This document shows positions 56,536 to 64,000 of a stretch of DNA of 64,000 nucleotides, one piece after another. The DNA is from Paenibacillus hemerocallicola. GTDB taxonomy: Bacteria > Bacillota > Bacilli > Paenibacillales > NBRC-103111. Both the position numbers and the translations under genes were made by a program. The notes beneath the pieces are model-generated. The model saw only the letters and a program-made list of their open reading frames with translations, was not told where the DNA came from and searched no databases. Each line of letters starts with the position of its first letter. Position 1 is the stretch's first letter. The stretch is taken from contig NZ_VDCQ01000002.1 in the NCBI RefSeq assembly GCF_006265175.1, forward strand, positions 62,001 to 126,000, read 5' to 3'.

Positions 56536-56910
56536 TCAGCCCTTCGGCTTCACGAACGTCGCGGCCAAAAACGAGAAAATGATCGCCGCCGATATGCCTG
56601 CGCTCGTCACCTCGAAGATGCCCGTAATAATCCCGATCCCGCCGTGCAGCTTGTACTCCTGAAGCGCGCCGTGCACGAGAGAATTGCCGAAGCTGGTAAT
56701 CGGCACCGTAGCGCCCGCCCCGGCGAACTCGATAAATCGGTCGTACAGGCTTTTGCCGCCGATCACGATCCCGTCCACGACGGCTCCTAGAACGACGAGG
56801 GTACTCATTGTATGCGCGGGTGTCAGTTTTACTACATCCATCATCAACTGGCCGATTACGCAAATCGCGCCGCCGATTACGAATGCCCATACGAACTGCA
56901 TCACATCCAT
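56536..56910 (-). CDS. spoVAE: Stage V sporulation protein AE (SpoVAEb type)
   Basis: 124 aa, three to four membrane helices: [81 protein letters not shown]. Matches SpoVAEb, part of the spore inner-membrane channel for dipicolinic acid. The ATG comes one base after the spoVAD stop, with GAAGGGGCG upstream. Last gene of the operon. Confidence 0.92.
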   Translation of the reverse strand: MDVMQFVWAFVIGGAICVIGQLMMDVVKLTPAHTMSTLVVLGAVVDGIVIGGKSLYDRFIEFAGAGATVPITSFGNSLVHGALQEYKLHGGIGIITGIFEVTSAGISAAIIFSFLAATFVKPKG

Positions 56911-56911
56911 C

Positions 56912-57928
56912 TTAAACGCCCCTTCCGCTTTCGATTGCCACCGCATGGGCGATGCACGGGATGCTTTCCCCTTGCTGGAATGAAAGCGGGGAGAGCAGCG
57001 CGCCGGTCGCCACGACAAGCAGCCGCTTCATATGCCCGTCCCGCAGCCGCTTCAGCAAATGCCCGTACGTGACGACCGCCGAGCACGCGCACCCGCTTCC
57101 TCCCGCTTGCACCGACTGGCGGTTAACGTCATAGATAAGCAGACCGCAATCGTAATAATTCGTTTGCTTGATCGGCACCTTATGCTTCTCGAGCAGCTCG
57201 CAGGCGATCGAATAACCGACCGAGGCAAGGTCTCCTGTGACGATCATGTCGTAGTGCCCCGGTTCTATGGCCAGATCCCGCAAATGCGCCTGAATCGTAT
57301 CCACCGCGGCCGGGGCCATCGCCGCTCCCATGTTGAACGGATCTTTAATCCCCATGTCGACCACCCGGCCGATCGTGGCGGCCGTAACCCTCGGTCCGTC
57401 CCCTTTAAGCCCGAGCACCGCGGCGCCCGATCCGGTCACGGTATATTGCGCCGTAGGCGGCTTCTGGGAGCCGTATTCGGTCGGGTAACGGAACTGCTTC
57501 TCCACCGTGCAGTTATGGCTCGCCGTTGCCGCAAGCGCATGCTTGGCCGAGCCGGAGCTGACGAGCAGCGAGGCGACGGCCAAGCTTTCCATCGAGGTGG
57601 AGCACGCTCCGAACACGCCCAAGTAGGGAACCGACAACGTTCTCGCGGCGAAGGTGGCGCTGATAATTTGATTCATCAGATCGCCGGCGACGAAGCATTG
57701 TATATCTCCGCTGGTCAGTCCCGCGTTCTCCACCGCCAGCTTGGTCGATTCCTCGAGCAGCTTCCGCTCGGCCTTTTCCCAGCTGTCTTGGCCAAGCATC
57801 AGATCGCCGTGCACGATGTCGAAATCGTTCGCAAGCGGTCCCTCGCCTTCGTCCGGGCCGACGACGGTCGCGGTGGACATAATGACGGGCGGATTCGGGA
57901 ATTTCCAGGTTTGATGTCCGACCAGCAT
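56912..57928 (-). CDS. spoVAD: Stage V sporulation protein AD
   Basis: 338 aa thiolase-like fold: [87 protein letters not shown]. SpoVAD binds dipicolinic acid directly and is required for its uptake into and release from the spore. The start lies one base after the spoVAC stop, with GGGGAGG upstream. Confidence 0.95.
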   Translation of the reverse strand: MLVGHQTWKFPNPPVIMSTATVVGPDEGEGPLANDFDIVHGDLMLGQDSWEKAERKLLEESTKLAVENAGLTSGDIQCFVAGDLMNQIISATFAARTLSVPYLGVFGACSTSMESLAVASLLVSSGSAKHALAATASHNCTVEKQFRYPTEYGSQKPPTAQYTVTGSGAAVLGLKGDGPRVTAATIGRVVDMGIKDPFNMGAAMAPAAVDTIQAHLRDLAIEPGHYDMIVTGDLASVGYSIACELLEKHKVPIKQTNYYDCGLLIYDVNRQSVQAGGSGCACSAVVTYGHLLKRLRDGHMKRLLVVATGALLSPLSFQQGESIPCIAHAVAIESGRGV

Positions 57929-57929
57929 G

Positions 57930-58415
57930 TCATCGTCCTCCCCAATCGAGCAGCATATGGATAATGCCGATGATGAAGGCGGCTACCGTCCCGAAGACGA
58001 TTACCGATCCGGCAAGCTTGAACATATTCCCGCCCGTGCCCAGCACGAGACCTTCGCTGCGGTGCTCGATCGCCGCCGAGCACATCGAATTGGCGAAGCC
58101 GGTGACGGGAACGGCGGTTCCCGCTCCCGCCCATTGGGCGATTTTATCGTATACGCCCATACTGGTGAGCACGACGGATATGAAAATGAGCACGGCAACG
58201 GTCGGGCTTCCGGCCGTTTTCTCGGTAAAGCCGAACCAATGGATGAACATTTCCATAAACAGCTGTCCGATCAAGCATATCGCTCCGCCGCTCACGAAGG
58301 CGAGCAGGCAGTTTTTGGCGACCGGCCGAGGCGGCTCCTTCTTCTTCGCGAGCACCTGGTACTCCTGCTGGACGGGAGTGAGCTTCTTCTTTTTCTGTGC
58401 GGCCATCGTTGCCAT
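57930..58415 (-). CDS. spoVAC: Stage V sporulation protein AC
   Basis: 161 aa. A basic N-terminus (AAQKKKKLTPVQQEYQVLAKKKEPPRP) precedes four helices (NCLLAFVSGGAICLIGQLFME, VAVLIFISVVLTSMGVYDKIAQWAGAG, TAVPVTGFANSMCSAAIEHRSEG, VIVFGTVAAFIIGIIHMLL). SpoVAC is the mechanosensitive DPA channel subunit. The start at 58415 gives GGAG eight bases upstream, better than the ATG two codons earlier. It follows the 2Duf-like gene by 24 bases. Confidence 0.92.
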   Translation of the reverse strand: MATMAAQKKKKLTPVQQEYQVLAKKKEPPRPVAKNCLLAFVSGGAICLIGQLFMEMFIHWFGFTEKTAGSPTVAVLIFISVVLTSMGVYDKIAQWAGAGTAVPVTGFANSMCSAAIEHRSEGLVLGTGGNMFKLAGSVIVFGTVAAFIIGIIHMLLDWGGR

Positions 58416-58439
58416 TCTCATCTCTCCTTTATTCGTCCG

Positions 58440-59300
58440 TCATCGCTTTAAATAGGGCTCCACTTGTCCGACGACGCTTTTCAGCGAACGCACGCAGCTC
58501 TCGTACGTTTTTTTCGCTTTGCGGTTTTTCGTGGCGAGTGCGAACAGCTCCAGGTCGGCCTCGCACTTGCGCAAGGTGGCCCACAGCAGCTCGCGCTGGC
58601 TGGGCTGCGGCGTTTTCAGCAAATCGTCGTACAGATCGACCGTCAATCCGCCGTAAGAATCGACTTGAGCCAAATAGACGTTCTCCCTTGTAACACCTAT
58701 CTTCTCCAGCTCGGTCGTTAACCATCCGCGGCTGAGGCCCGCGGTGGATAACGGCTCGTCCAATATTTCGCCGTCCATGATAACCGTCTGCGGCTCCTGC
58801 TCGTTAGGTACCTTGAGGCCCAAGCTTTTCGGCGTAATCGGCTGGTTTTCCTTCGTCAGCAGCACGCTGACCTCCCCGTCCGTCTCCAATACGGCGAATT
58901 CGACGTCGGCCAGGCGGAACGCATTTTTTTGCCGCAGCTCTTCCAGAAGCTCGTCCGAGGTGAACGACGCTTTCTTCAGGTTATCTTCCAGCACTTTGCC
59001 GTCCTTGATCAGTACGGTCGATTCTCCGTCGAACCATTTGCGAACCCTCTTGCTTTTCAACTGCAGCCATTCCATCCCGACAGGAATAAGCGTCCAGACA
59101 AGAATGGCCGATACGCCCAGCATAAAATGGTTCTCGATTTCCAGGGAAATAAAGCCAGCGATGTTGCCGATCGTAATGCCTGCGATGTAGTGAAAAAAGT
59201 TTAACTGGGAAAGCTGCTTTTTGCCGAGCAGCCTGGTCATCAGGAACAGCACCGCAACGGCGGCGACCGATCTCACGACAATTTGTGTCCATAGCGGCAT
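58440..59300 (-). CDS. 2Duf-like protein: DUF421 (YetF/YcaP) with C-terminal DUF1657 domain
   Basis: 286 aa. Three N-terminal membrane helices and a soluble DUF421 pair of beta-domains (FFHYIAGITIGNIAGFIS; VLIKDGKVLEDNLKKASFTSDELLEELRQKNAFRLADVEFAVLETDG; PQTVIMDGEI). The last 50 residues (LLWATLRKCEADLELFALATKNRKAKKTYESC region) align without gaps with the divergent DUF1657 protein at 59482: about 17 of 40 positions identical, including LE.FAL.T.N..AK. The DUF421-DUF1657 combination was named 2Duf in mobile spoVA operons that raise spore heat resistance. It leads spoVAC-spoVAD-spoVAE. The start at 59300 is chosen for GGTGAT spacing; GTG 59309 is the alternative. Confidence 0.88.
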   Translation of the reverse strand: MPLWTQIVVRSVAAVAVLFLMTRLLGKKQLSQLNFFHYIAGITIGNIAGFISLEIENHFMLGVSAILVWTLIPVGMEWLQLKSKRVRKWFDGESTVLIKDGKVLEDNLKKASFTSDELLEELRQKNAFRLADVEFAVLETDGEVSVLLTKENQPITPKSLGLKVPNEQEPQTVIMDGEILDEPLSTAGLSRGWLTTELEKIGVTRENVYLAQVDSYGGLTVDLYDDLLKTPQPSQRELLWATLRKCEADLELFALATKNRKAKKTYESCVRSLKSVVGQVEPYLKR

Positions 59301-59481
59301 CTCTATCACCGGTTCTTTCTGTCGATGGTTTGGTGTTGCTTATGCTTTCCGAATCCTCGGCAATTCAAAGTTTGACAAGCTTATTATTCGTAAAACAGGC
59401 AGCACCTTTCATGACAGTTTTTTACAGATATGAGAACCCGGCAAACGGGAATAGTATGTATTGGCAAAGGAGGTGACCTAC

Positions 59482-59688
59482 ATGACCGTATCATCGCAAG
59501 TAAAAACTTGTCTGGCCTCCCTGAAGAGCGCGCAAGCAAGCCTCGAAACGTTTGCTCTGAGCACGCAAAATCAGGAAGCGAAGAGCGTGTTCGAGCAATG
59601 CGCCCAAACGACGCAGCAAGTCGTCGACCAAATCAGCTCCCGCGTGAGCCAACTGGAAAACGAAGAGCCTCAATACAAAGGCTTCTAA
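59482..59688 (+). CDS. DUF1657 domain protein
   Basis: 68 aa soluble helical protein: SSQVKTCLASLKSAQASLETFALSTQNQEAKSVFEQCAQ region near residues 4-45, ending in a charged tail. DUF1657 proteins are small spore-associated proteins encoded with spoVA/2Duf operons. The perfect AAAGGAGGTGA site supports the ATG. Divergent from the 2Duf gene with a 181-base shared regulatory region, where a sigma-G-like CATACTA is present on the minus strand. A plus-strand terminator follows. Confidence 0.88.
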   Translation: MTVSSQVKTCLASLKSAQASLETFALSTQNQEAKSVFEQCAQTTQQVVDQISSRVSQLENEEPQYKGF

Positions 59689-59731
59689 TTCAGCGCTGCG
59701 CTGCATCCAAACGAAACGATATGAAACGGAA

Positions 59732-59776
59732 CAGCCGCCAAATGTCTCCCGACATCTTGACGGCTGCTTTTGTTTG
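59732..59776 (+). terminator. Terminator of the DUF1657 gene
   Basis: AGCCG.CAA.TGTC pairs with GACATCTTG.CGGCT (two mismatches) around CCC, followed by CTTTTGTTTGTTT. Confidence 0.8.
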
Positions 59777-59785
59777 TTTCCCGCA

Positions 59786-59863
59786 TTATACGAATCCCAT
59801 GAGCACGATCACGAGCAAAATATACAAAACCAGTACCATTACACCCCAAGAGCCGCTCGGCAT
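59786..59863 (-). CDS. YjcZ-like sporulation micropeptide (25 aa)
   Basis: A very short hydrophobic ORF, MPSGSWGVMVLVLYILLVIV then LMGFV. A strong purine-rich site (AGGATGGGGCGG) lies seven bases ahead. The pattern (short Gly/Ser start, then VLYILLVIV helix) fits the YjcZ-type small sporulation proteins of Bacillus and Paenibacillus. It is a single membrane helix. It is convergent with the DUF1657 gene. Sizes below 30 residues are often missed in annotation. Confidence 0.6.
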   Translation of the reverse strand: MPSGSWGVMVLVLYILLVIVLMGFV

Positions 59864-59957
59864 GGAAACCGCCCCATCCTATTCGTAATGAGCGTTGCTC
59901 TTTATTGTATGCCGATGCGTCCGTTCCGCCATATACATCCGCCCATCCGCATGGCGG

Positions 59958-61145
59958 CTATACGCCAACGCGAACCGGCGATCTCTCCCAGCGCGGGATC
60001 GGACAATGGCGAGCCGCGAAAATCGCCTCCAATGCCCGGTCTGACGCTCGTTCCATATGCATCCTTTCCATGTTCCGTCTCATGAACGCCAGTCTGTCCG
60101 GTTGGCGGATCAACGCCCCTACCAGCTGCTCCAATTCCCCTTCATCCGATGCGCGAACGGCTACCTGAACCCCTGTCAAAAAATCGGCGTTGTCTTCCTC
60201 TTGACCCGGCAGCGGTCTATACAGCACCATCGGCAGACGCATGGCGATCGCTTCCGAGGTCGTGAGGCCGCCGGGCTTCGTAACGACCAGATCCGCCGCT
60301 CCCATATACTCCTCCATATTTCTTACGAAGCCGGTCAAGCGGACCCCGTTGGCCGCGGAGGCGGACTCGCTGTGGAGCCGTTCCTCCAGCTTGCGGCGAA
60401 GCTTGTCATTGTGGCCGCATACAACGACGACCTGCATCGAGCCCGTGCGGGCCGCGTTAACCATCAGACGGATCATTCCCTCATGCATCATCCCGTATCC
60501 GCCTCCCATGAGAAGCAGAACGGGTTTGTCCGCAGACAAGCCGAGCTTCGTGCGGAGCGCCATTCGCCTCGCCCCCGCCGTTCCCGCACAAAAAGGAGGT
60601 CTGACCGGAATTCCGGTTACTTCTACGCGACTGTCGGGTACGCCGGACTTCGACAGTCCGCGTCTGACCTTCTCCGAACCTACGACATACAGATCGGTGC
60701 CGGGATGAACCCAATAGCTGTGATCCGTATGATCCGTAATGACCGTGACGGTCGGAATATCGGTCAAACCTGCCATCTTCAATGCCGACATGGCCGCGGC
60801 CGCCAGCGGGAACGTACAAACGACGACGGACGGGTCCACTTCGTCAAGCAGCTTGACGATGCGCTTCAAACCGTACCAGCGAAGACGTCCCGGCAGCGAG
60901 GATAACGTGGACCCTTTGCGGGTATGACGGAACAAATATCCGTACACCGAAGGAAATTTCTGCACGCCTTGATGAAAGACGGCTTTGCTGATCCCATGCA
61001 GCCTCGGCAGCGTCCACTCCATGAAATCTACGATAACGGGCTCGGCATCGGGTCTTGCCAGCCTGCAAGTTTCCAGCAGCGCTTGCGCCGCCTGCTTATG
61101 ACCTTCCCCGAACGGCCCGGATAACAATAATATTTTTCCACTCAT
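59958..61145 (-). CDS. MGDG synthase / UgtP-like glycosyltransferase (GT28)
   Basis: 395 aa GT-B enzyme. The N-terminal domain has LSGPFGEGHKQAAQALLE, the diacylglycerol glucosyltransferase hallmark, VIVDFMEWTLP and VVVCTFPLAAAAMSALK. The C-terminal nucleotide-sugar domain has VLLLMGGGYGMMHEG, TGFVRNMEEYMGAADLVVTKPGGLTTSEAIA and PGQEEDNADFL. Members transfer glucose from UDP-glucose to diacylglycerol, making anchor glycolipids for LTA. The ATG at 61145 follows AGGGCGGG. It may connect with the LTA synthase-like gene 4 kb away, but is not in an operon with it. Paenibacillus has several such paralogues, so the substrate is uncertain. Confidence 0.85.
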   Translation of the reverse strand: MSGKILLLSGPFGEGHKQAAQALLETCRLARPDAEPVIVDFMEWTLPRLHGISKAVFHQGVQKFPSVYGYLFRHTRKGSTLSSLPGRLRWYGLKRIVKLLDEVDPSVVVCTFPLAAAAMSALKMAGLTDIPTVTVITDHTDHSYWVHPGTDLYVVGSEKVRRGLSKSGVPDSRVEVTGIPVRPPFCAGTAGARRMALRTKLGLSADKPVLLLMGGGYGMMHEGMIRLMVNAARTGSMQVVVVCGHNDKLRRKLEERLHSESASAANGVRLTGFVRNMEEYMGAADLVVTKPGGLTTSEAIAMRLPMVLYRPLPGQEEDNADFLTGVQVAVRASDEGELEQLVGALIRQPDRLAFMRRNMERMHMERASDRALEAIFAARHCPIPRWERSPVRVGV

Positions 61146-61355
61146 GCCAGACACCCGCCCTATTCAGCAGCTTATGGCTATATCATAACGCCGCCGATCG
61201 ATATATGATACAGACCGTCGCCGTAGTCCATCCCATACCAAAGTCCAGTTCTTATCCCTGGACCCCGCTCCGGCAGCAATTCAATCCTTATACGAATTAT
61301 ACAAAAAGAAGATTAACTTTTATGCACCGAAATTCTAAAAGTTTTCTTAAGGCTG

Positions 61356-61364
61356 TGCTATAAT
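61356..61364 (+). promoter_or_regulatory. Extended -10 promoter of the histidine kinase gene
   Basis: TGCTATAAT at 61356-61364 is a perfect extended -10; there is no good -35. The ATG at 61363 overlaps it, so the coding start must be downstream, in agreement with GTG 61399. Confidence 0.6.
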
Positions 61365-61398
61365 GATTCACAACTCTAGTACCGGGGAGAGAGCGCTG

Positions 61399-62451
61399 GT
61401 GGATTTCGGAACGACTTCCGAGCAAGACGTGTTTACCGAAGAACTGCATATTTTGAGAGCGGCCAAAACGGACGTCGCGAGCGGCAAGCAGCCGGATCAG
61501 CGGCAGTTCGAACAGCTGGCCCAGCATTACGAGAAACTGCTGAAAACGACGATGAAGCTGTCCCGCATCAGCGACATCCAGGGCCGGACGCTGAAAGAGC
61601 AGGAGCAGGACCTGAGGACCGCCTCCGCCGATCTTCAAAACCTCGAACAGCTGCGAAGGCAATTGATCTCCGATATTTCGCATGAGCTTCGAACTCCGAT
61701 TACTTCCGTGCAAGGATACATAAAAGCATTTCTGGACAATGTCATACAGCCCGATCCCGTATATTTGACGATGATTTATCAGAAGCTGCTGACGATCAAC
61801 CAGCTGATCTCCGATCTGTTCCAGCTCTCTACCTTGAAAGCGAATCAGCTTCCGCTTCATTTCAAACGTACGTCCATCCTTCAATGGTTGATGTCGATTC
61901 CCCGGAAGTACGAATTGGAGGCCAACCGCCAAGGCGTGGCGCTGATCCTCGATTCATCCATCTCCGTGGAGGAAAGCCTCGGGATCAGACCCGAGAGCGC
62001 CATCCTGTTTATCGATACGGTAAGGATGGAGCAGGTCGTAACGAATTTGCTGGACAACGCTCTCAAATTTACGCCCCAAGGAGGGACGGTTCGGCTATCC
62101 GGACGACTGTCCGCACAGCCTCCCGATTCGGTTACGGCATTCAAGTCCGCCAAGGCGAACACCCCGCCGTACTGGTTCACCTTGACGGTGGAAGATACGG
62201 GCAAGGGCATCGAGCCGAACGATCTCCCGTTCATATTCGAACGGTTTTTCCGTGCCGGCAATGCGGATTCGCATGCCGTGTCGGGAGCCGGACTGGGCTT
62301 GGCCATCTCCAGGGAAATTGTCAGCCAGCACAACGGCCAAATCGGCGCCGACAGCGAGGCGGGCAGAGGAAGCCGGTTTCACTTCTCCGTTCCGGCGTAT
62401 GACGGTTCGATGTCGGCTGACGGAACGATTGCACTACCCGCCGGCTCTTGA
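61399..62451 (+). CDS. Soluble (cytoplasmic) sensor histidine kinase
   Basis: 350 aa, no membrane helix. An N-terminal helical or coiled-coil stretch (about residues 1-85) precedes the HisKA dimer domain with His95 in SDISHELRTPITSV. The ATPase domain has the N box (QVVTNLLDNALKFTP), G1 (VEDTGKGIE), F (FERFFRAG) and G2 (GAGLGLAISREIV). GTG 61399 is the start, because GGGGAGAGAG lies five bases upstream and the promoter -10 overlaps the earlier ATG. No response regulator is encoded beside it; siaB and siaC follow 79 bases later on the same strand, so a joint pathway is plausible. Confidence 0.88.
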   Translation: MDFGTTSEQDVFTEELHILRAAKTDVASGKQPDQRQFEQLAQHYEKLLKTTMKLSRISDIQGRTLKEQEQDLRTASADLQNLEQLRRQLISDISHELRTPITSVQGYIKAFLDNVIQPDPVYLTMIYQKLLTINQLISDLFQLSTLKANQLPLHFKRTSILQWLMSIPRKYELEANRQGVALILDSSISVEESLGIRPESAILFIDTVRMEQVVTNLLDNALKFTPQGGTVRLSGRLSAQPPDSVTAFKSAKANTPPYWFTLTVEDTGKGIEPNDLPFIFERFFRAGNADSHAVSGAGLGLAISREIVSQHNGQIGADSEAGRGSRFHFSVPAYDGSMSADGTIALPAGS

Positions 62452-62530
62452 CCGAAGGAAATGCTCTCCCCATTCGTCCCTTTTCCTGATACACTAGTAA
62501 GGATCATACTGTTACCGGGAGGAAGATGCT

Positions 62531-63076
62531 TTGCAGCTAAATTTATTGACCGTCCAGAACATGTTGAGGGAATACGGAATTTTGATCAGCTTTGCCGGAA
62601 AGCTGTCGCAGGGCTTGATCGAGGAATATGGCGCAGCCGTCAAGTCGTACCTGGAGTCGGAGGAACGGCCGCAAAACGAAATATTCCATATTTTCTCGAT
62701 CTTTATCGAGCAGACGCAAAATATTAAAGATTACTGCTCCATCAAGCAGGACAGCCTATTCTCCGATACGATAGCCCTATCCAGCATCGTTACGATCGGC
62801 AAAACCGGCAACGGCCATTTCATCTGCTCCGGCAACGTCGTTGAGAAGGAGGATCTCGCCAAGCTTACCGGCAGAATCGACCTATTGACCGCGATGGATA
62901 AAGCTGCGTTGAAACAGCTGTACAAAGAAAAGCTTCGCCAGGAACTCCCCGAGGGGTCGGACAGCGCCGGACTCGGTTTGATCGATATCGCCCGCAAAGC
63001 GCGGGATCCGCTCGAATATTCGGTTACGGAGCTGAACGAACATTTGTCGTTTTTCACCTTGAAGGCGGTCCTATAG
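62531..63076 (+). CDS. siaB: SiaB-like protein kinase
   Basis: 181 aa. The sequence (NMLREYGILISFAGKLSQGLIEEYGAAVKSYL, then IFSIFIEQTQNIKDYC, VTIGKTGNGHFICSGNVVEKEDLAKLTGRID) is that of SiaB/DUF6272 proteins, divergent GHKL kinases that phosphorylate SiaC in Pseudomonas. Here the start is TTG, with GGGAGGAA six bases upstream. It is directly followed by siaC (stop-to-start distance 11 bases), so the kinase-substrate pair is clearly preserved. Confidence 0.85.
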   Translation: MQLNLLTVQNMLREYGILISFAGKLSQGLIEEYGAAVKSYLESEERPQNEIFHIFSIFIEQTQNIKDYCSIKQDSLFSDTIALSSIVTIGKTGNGHFICSGNVVEKEDLAKLTGRIDLLTAMDKAALKQLYKEKLRQELPEGSDSAGLGLIDIARKARDPLEYSVTELNEHLSFFTLKAVL

Positions 63077-63087
63077 GAGTGAACAAC

Positions 63088-63477
63088 ATGCAACGATACT
63101 TTATTTCCGAGACGAAAAGCTCCCCTGCCATCGATTTCGACCCTGCAACAAACCTGCTTGCCTTGATCGGGCAATCTTACCCCGAGAACGCATTCAAATT
63201 TTATGAACCTATTCTCGAATGGGCTGACGGTTATTTGGCTCAGCTGTCGCCTGACGTAGAGGCGATCCTCGAGTTTCAGATGCCGTATATGAACACGAGC
63301 AGCACGAAATGCCTCATGATGCTTCTGGACAAGTTCGATTCCGCCTATTCGCAAGGCAAACGAGTGGCCGTCCGTTGGATTTGCAACGCCGACAACGAGA
63401 GCGAATTCGAATGCGCGGAAGAGCTGAAGGAAGACCTGAGTCTGCCGTTCGACATCCTGACCAAAGAGGTAGGTTGA
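63088..63477 (+). CDS. siaC: SiaC-like regulatory phosphoprotein (DUF1987)
   Basis: 129 aa. IDFDPATNLLALIGQSYPENAFKFYEPILEWADGYL and the MNTSSTKCLMMLLDKF segment (Thr70-Ser71-Ser72-Thr73) mark the SiaC family; the phosphorylated Thr of Pseudomonas SiaC lies in this NTSS motif. Unphosphorylated SiaC activates a partner diguanylate cyclase. The ATG at 63088 has AGGAG seven bases upstream, overlapping the siaB stop. Confidence 0.9.
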   Translation: MQRYFISETKSSPAIDFDPATNLLALIGQSYPENAFKFYEPILEWADGYLAQLSPDVEAILEFQMPYMNTSSTKCLMMLLDKFDSAYSQGKRVAVRWICNADNESEFECAEELKEDLSLPFDILTKEVG

Positions 63478-63479
63478 TA

Positions 63480-64000
63480 ATGAAACGGGCTGTCGCCTCC
63501 CGACGCTCCGCGATACGCAACGACCCGCTCTACGATTCCGGGGTTGCGAAGGTGTCCGCATTTGCCGCCGGATTGCTTGTCGTATCGATTATATTAACAG
63601 GCGTACTATCTTATTACATAACCAAAGGACAATCGGTCAAAAAACTGAAGGAAAACGATCTCGATTATATAGCGGCCTCCATAACCGCCAAAATAAGCGG
63701 AACGATCGAGAGAGCGGCGGAAACGAGCCGTATTTTCGCGGAGGACCACGAAGTCCGCGAATGGATATCGGGCGGGGAGAAAAAAGACGCCACAGGCGTA
63801 GCCGTGCTCGACAAGCTGCGCAGGTTGAAGGAGCAGTTTCATTATGACAATTCCTTCATTGTCAGCGTTCCGAGCGGCAACTACTGGTCCGAAGACGGCG
63901 CCGTCATCGATGTGATGTCCGTCAATGATCCGGACGACAAATGGTTTTTCGATTATTTGAAGTCCGGCAAAGACTTCAAGTATGACATCGACCGCAACGA
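63480..64000 (+). CDS. dCache-type membrane signalling protein, N-terminal part (SiaA- or GGDEF-like), cut by the window end
   Basis: At least 173 aa. Basic N-terminus, a membrane helix at about residues 24-47 (VSAFAAGLLVVSIILTGVLSYYI), then an extracellular dCache start with AASITAKISGTIERAAETSRIFAEDHEV, NSFIVSVPSGNYWSEDG and DDKWFFDYLKSGKDFKYDID. The ATG lies two bases after the siaC stop. In Pseudomonas SiaA (PP2C phosphatase with a dCache sensor) dephosphorylates SiaC. A SiaA-type phosphatase is the best guess; a fused GGDEF output is possible because the C-terminus is beyond the window. Confidence 0.75.
   Translation, partial: MKRAVASRRSAIRNDPLYDSGVAKVSAFAAGLLVVSIILTGVLSYYITKGQSVKKLKENDLDYIAASITAKISGTIERAAETSRIFAEDHEVREWISGGEKKDATGVAVLDKLRRLKEQFHYDNSFIVSVPSGNYWSEDGAVIDVMSVNDPDDKWFFDYLKSGKDFKYDIDRN

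Noticed and set aside
61363-61398. ATG at 61363 as the start of the histidine kinase
   Set aside because: It overlaps the TATAAT of the likely promoter and has no ribosome site; GTG 61399 has GGGGAGAGAG at good spacing.

Overview
The window looks like chromosome of a spore-forming, moderately high-GC member of the Bacillota, most likely Paenibacillaceae (Paenibacillus or Cohnella type). The evidence is the Bacillus-like yqeG-yqeH-aroE-yhbY-nadD-yqeK-rsfS-yqeM order, a comER/comEA/comEB/comEC locus, a leucine T-box before leuS, ger and spoVA spore genes, and strong AGGAGG-type ribosome binding sites. No rRNA, tRNA, CRISPR array or complete insertion sequence was seen.

Layout. 1-1.7 kb: an interrupted Rpn/PD-(D/E)XK nuclease-transposase remnant, an SRAP-family protein that has lost its catalytic residues, and a small acidic ORF. 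1.8-8.9 kb: a carbohydrate module made of an AraC regulator, a solute-binding lipoprotein, a sugar-phosphate isomerase-like protein, two Gfo/Idh/MocA oxidoreductases and, as a separate unit, an aldehyde dehydrogenase. 9-15 kb: late competence locus comEA-(metY)-comEB-comEC with divergent comER. 15-18 kb: leuS with its T-box leader, and a repeat-rich insert between the two. 18-23.5 kb: a helical-repeat protein, a palindromic repeat array, a DUF3900 protein, a lone fabF and an XRE regulator. 23.6-31.4 kb: glycogen operon glgB-glgC-glgD-glgA-GH15.

31.4-36.7 kb: an AT-rich spacer, an SRPBCC protein and odhA-odhB (2-oxoglutarate dehydrogenase E1 and E2). 36.8-43.8 kb: the yqe ribosome-assembly, NAD and shikimate operon, with many overlapping genes. 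43.9-49.3 kb: a gerA-gerC-small gene-gerB germinant receptor operon with a second, divergent gerB that seems to lack a standard start codon. 49.3-53.8 kb: MoxR/DUF58/transglutaminase triad. 54-56.3 kb: LTA synthase-like enzyme. 56.5-59.9 kb: a spoVA-type operon (2Duf-like DUF421 protein, spoVAC, spoVAD, spoVAE), a divergent DUF1657 gene and a YjcZ-like micropeptide. 60-64 kb: a processive diacylglycerol glycosyltransferase-like protein, a soluble histidine kinase, and siaB, siaC and the start of a dCache membrane signalling protein.

The most interesting items are the spoVA/2Duf cluster, where one protein's tail is visibly homologous to its divergent neighbour; the comEC leader hairpin, which is both a terminator and a Shine-Dalgarno sequester; the soluble-kinase plus SiaBC partner-switch module; the catalytically blank SRAP protein; ComEA without its usual oligomerisation domain; and the repeat element between the leuS T-box and leuS. 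Functions are assigned from motifs and gene order only; no database search was possible.
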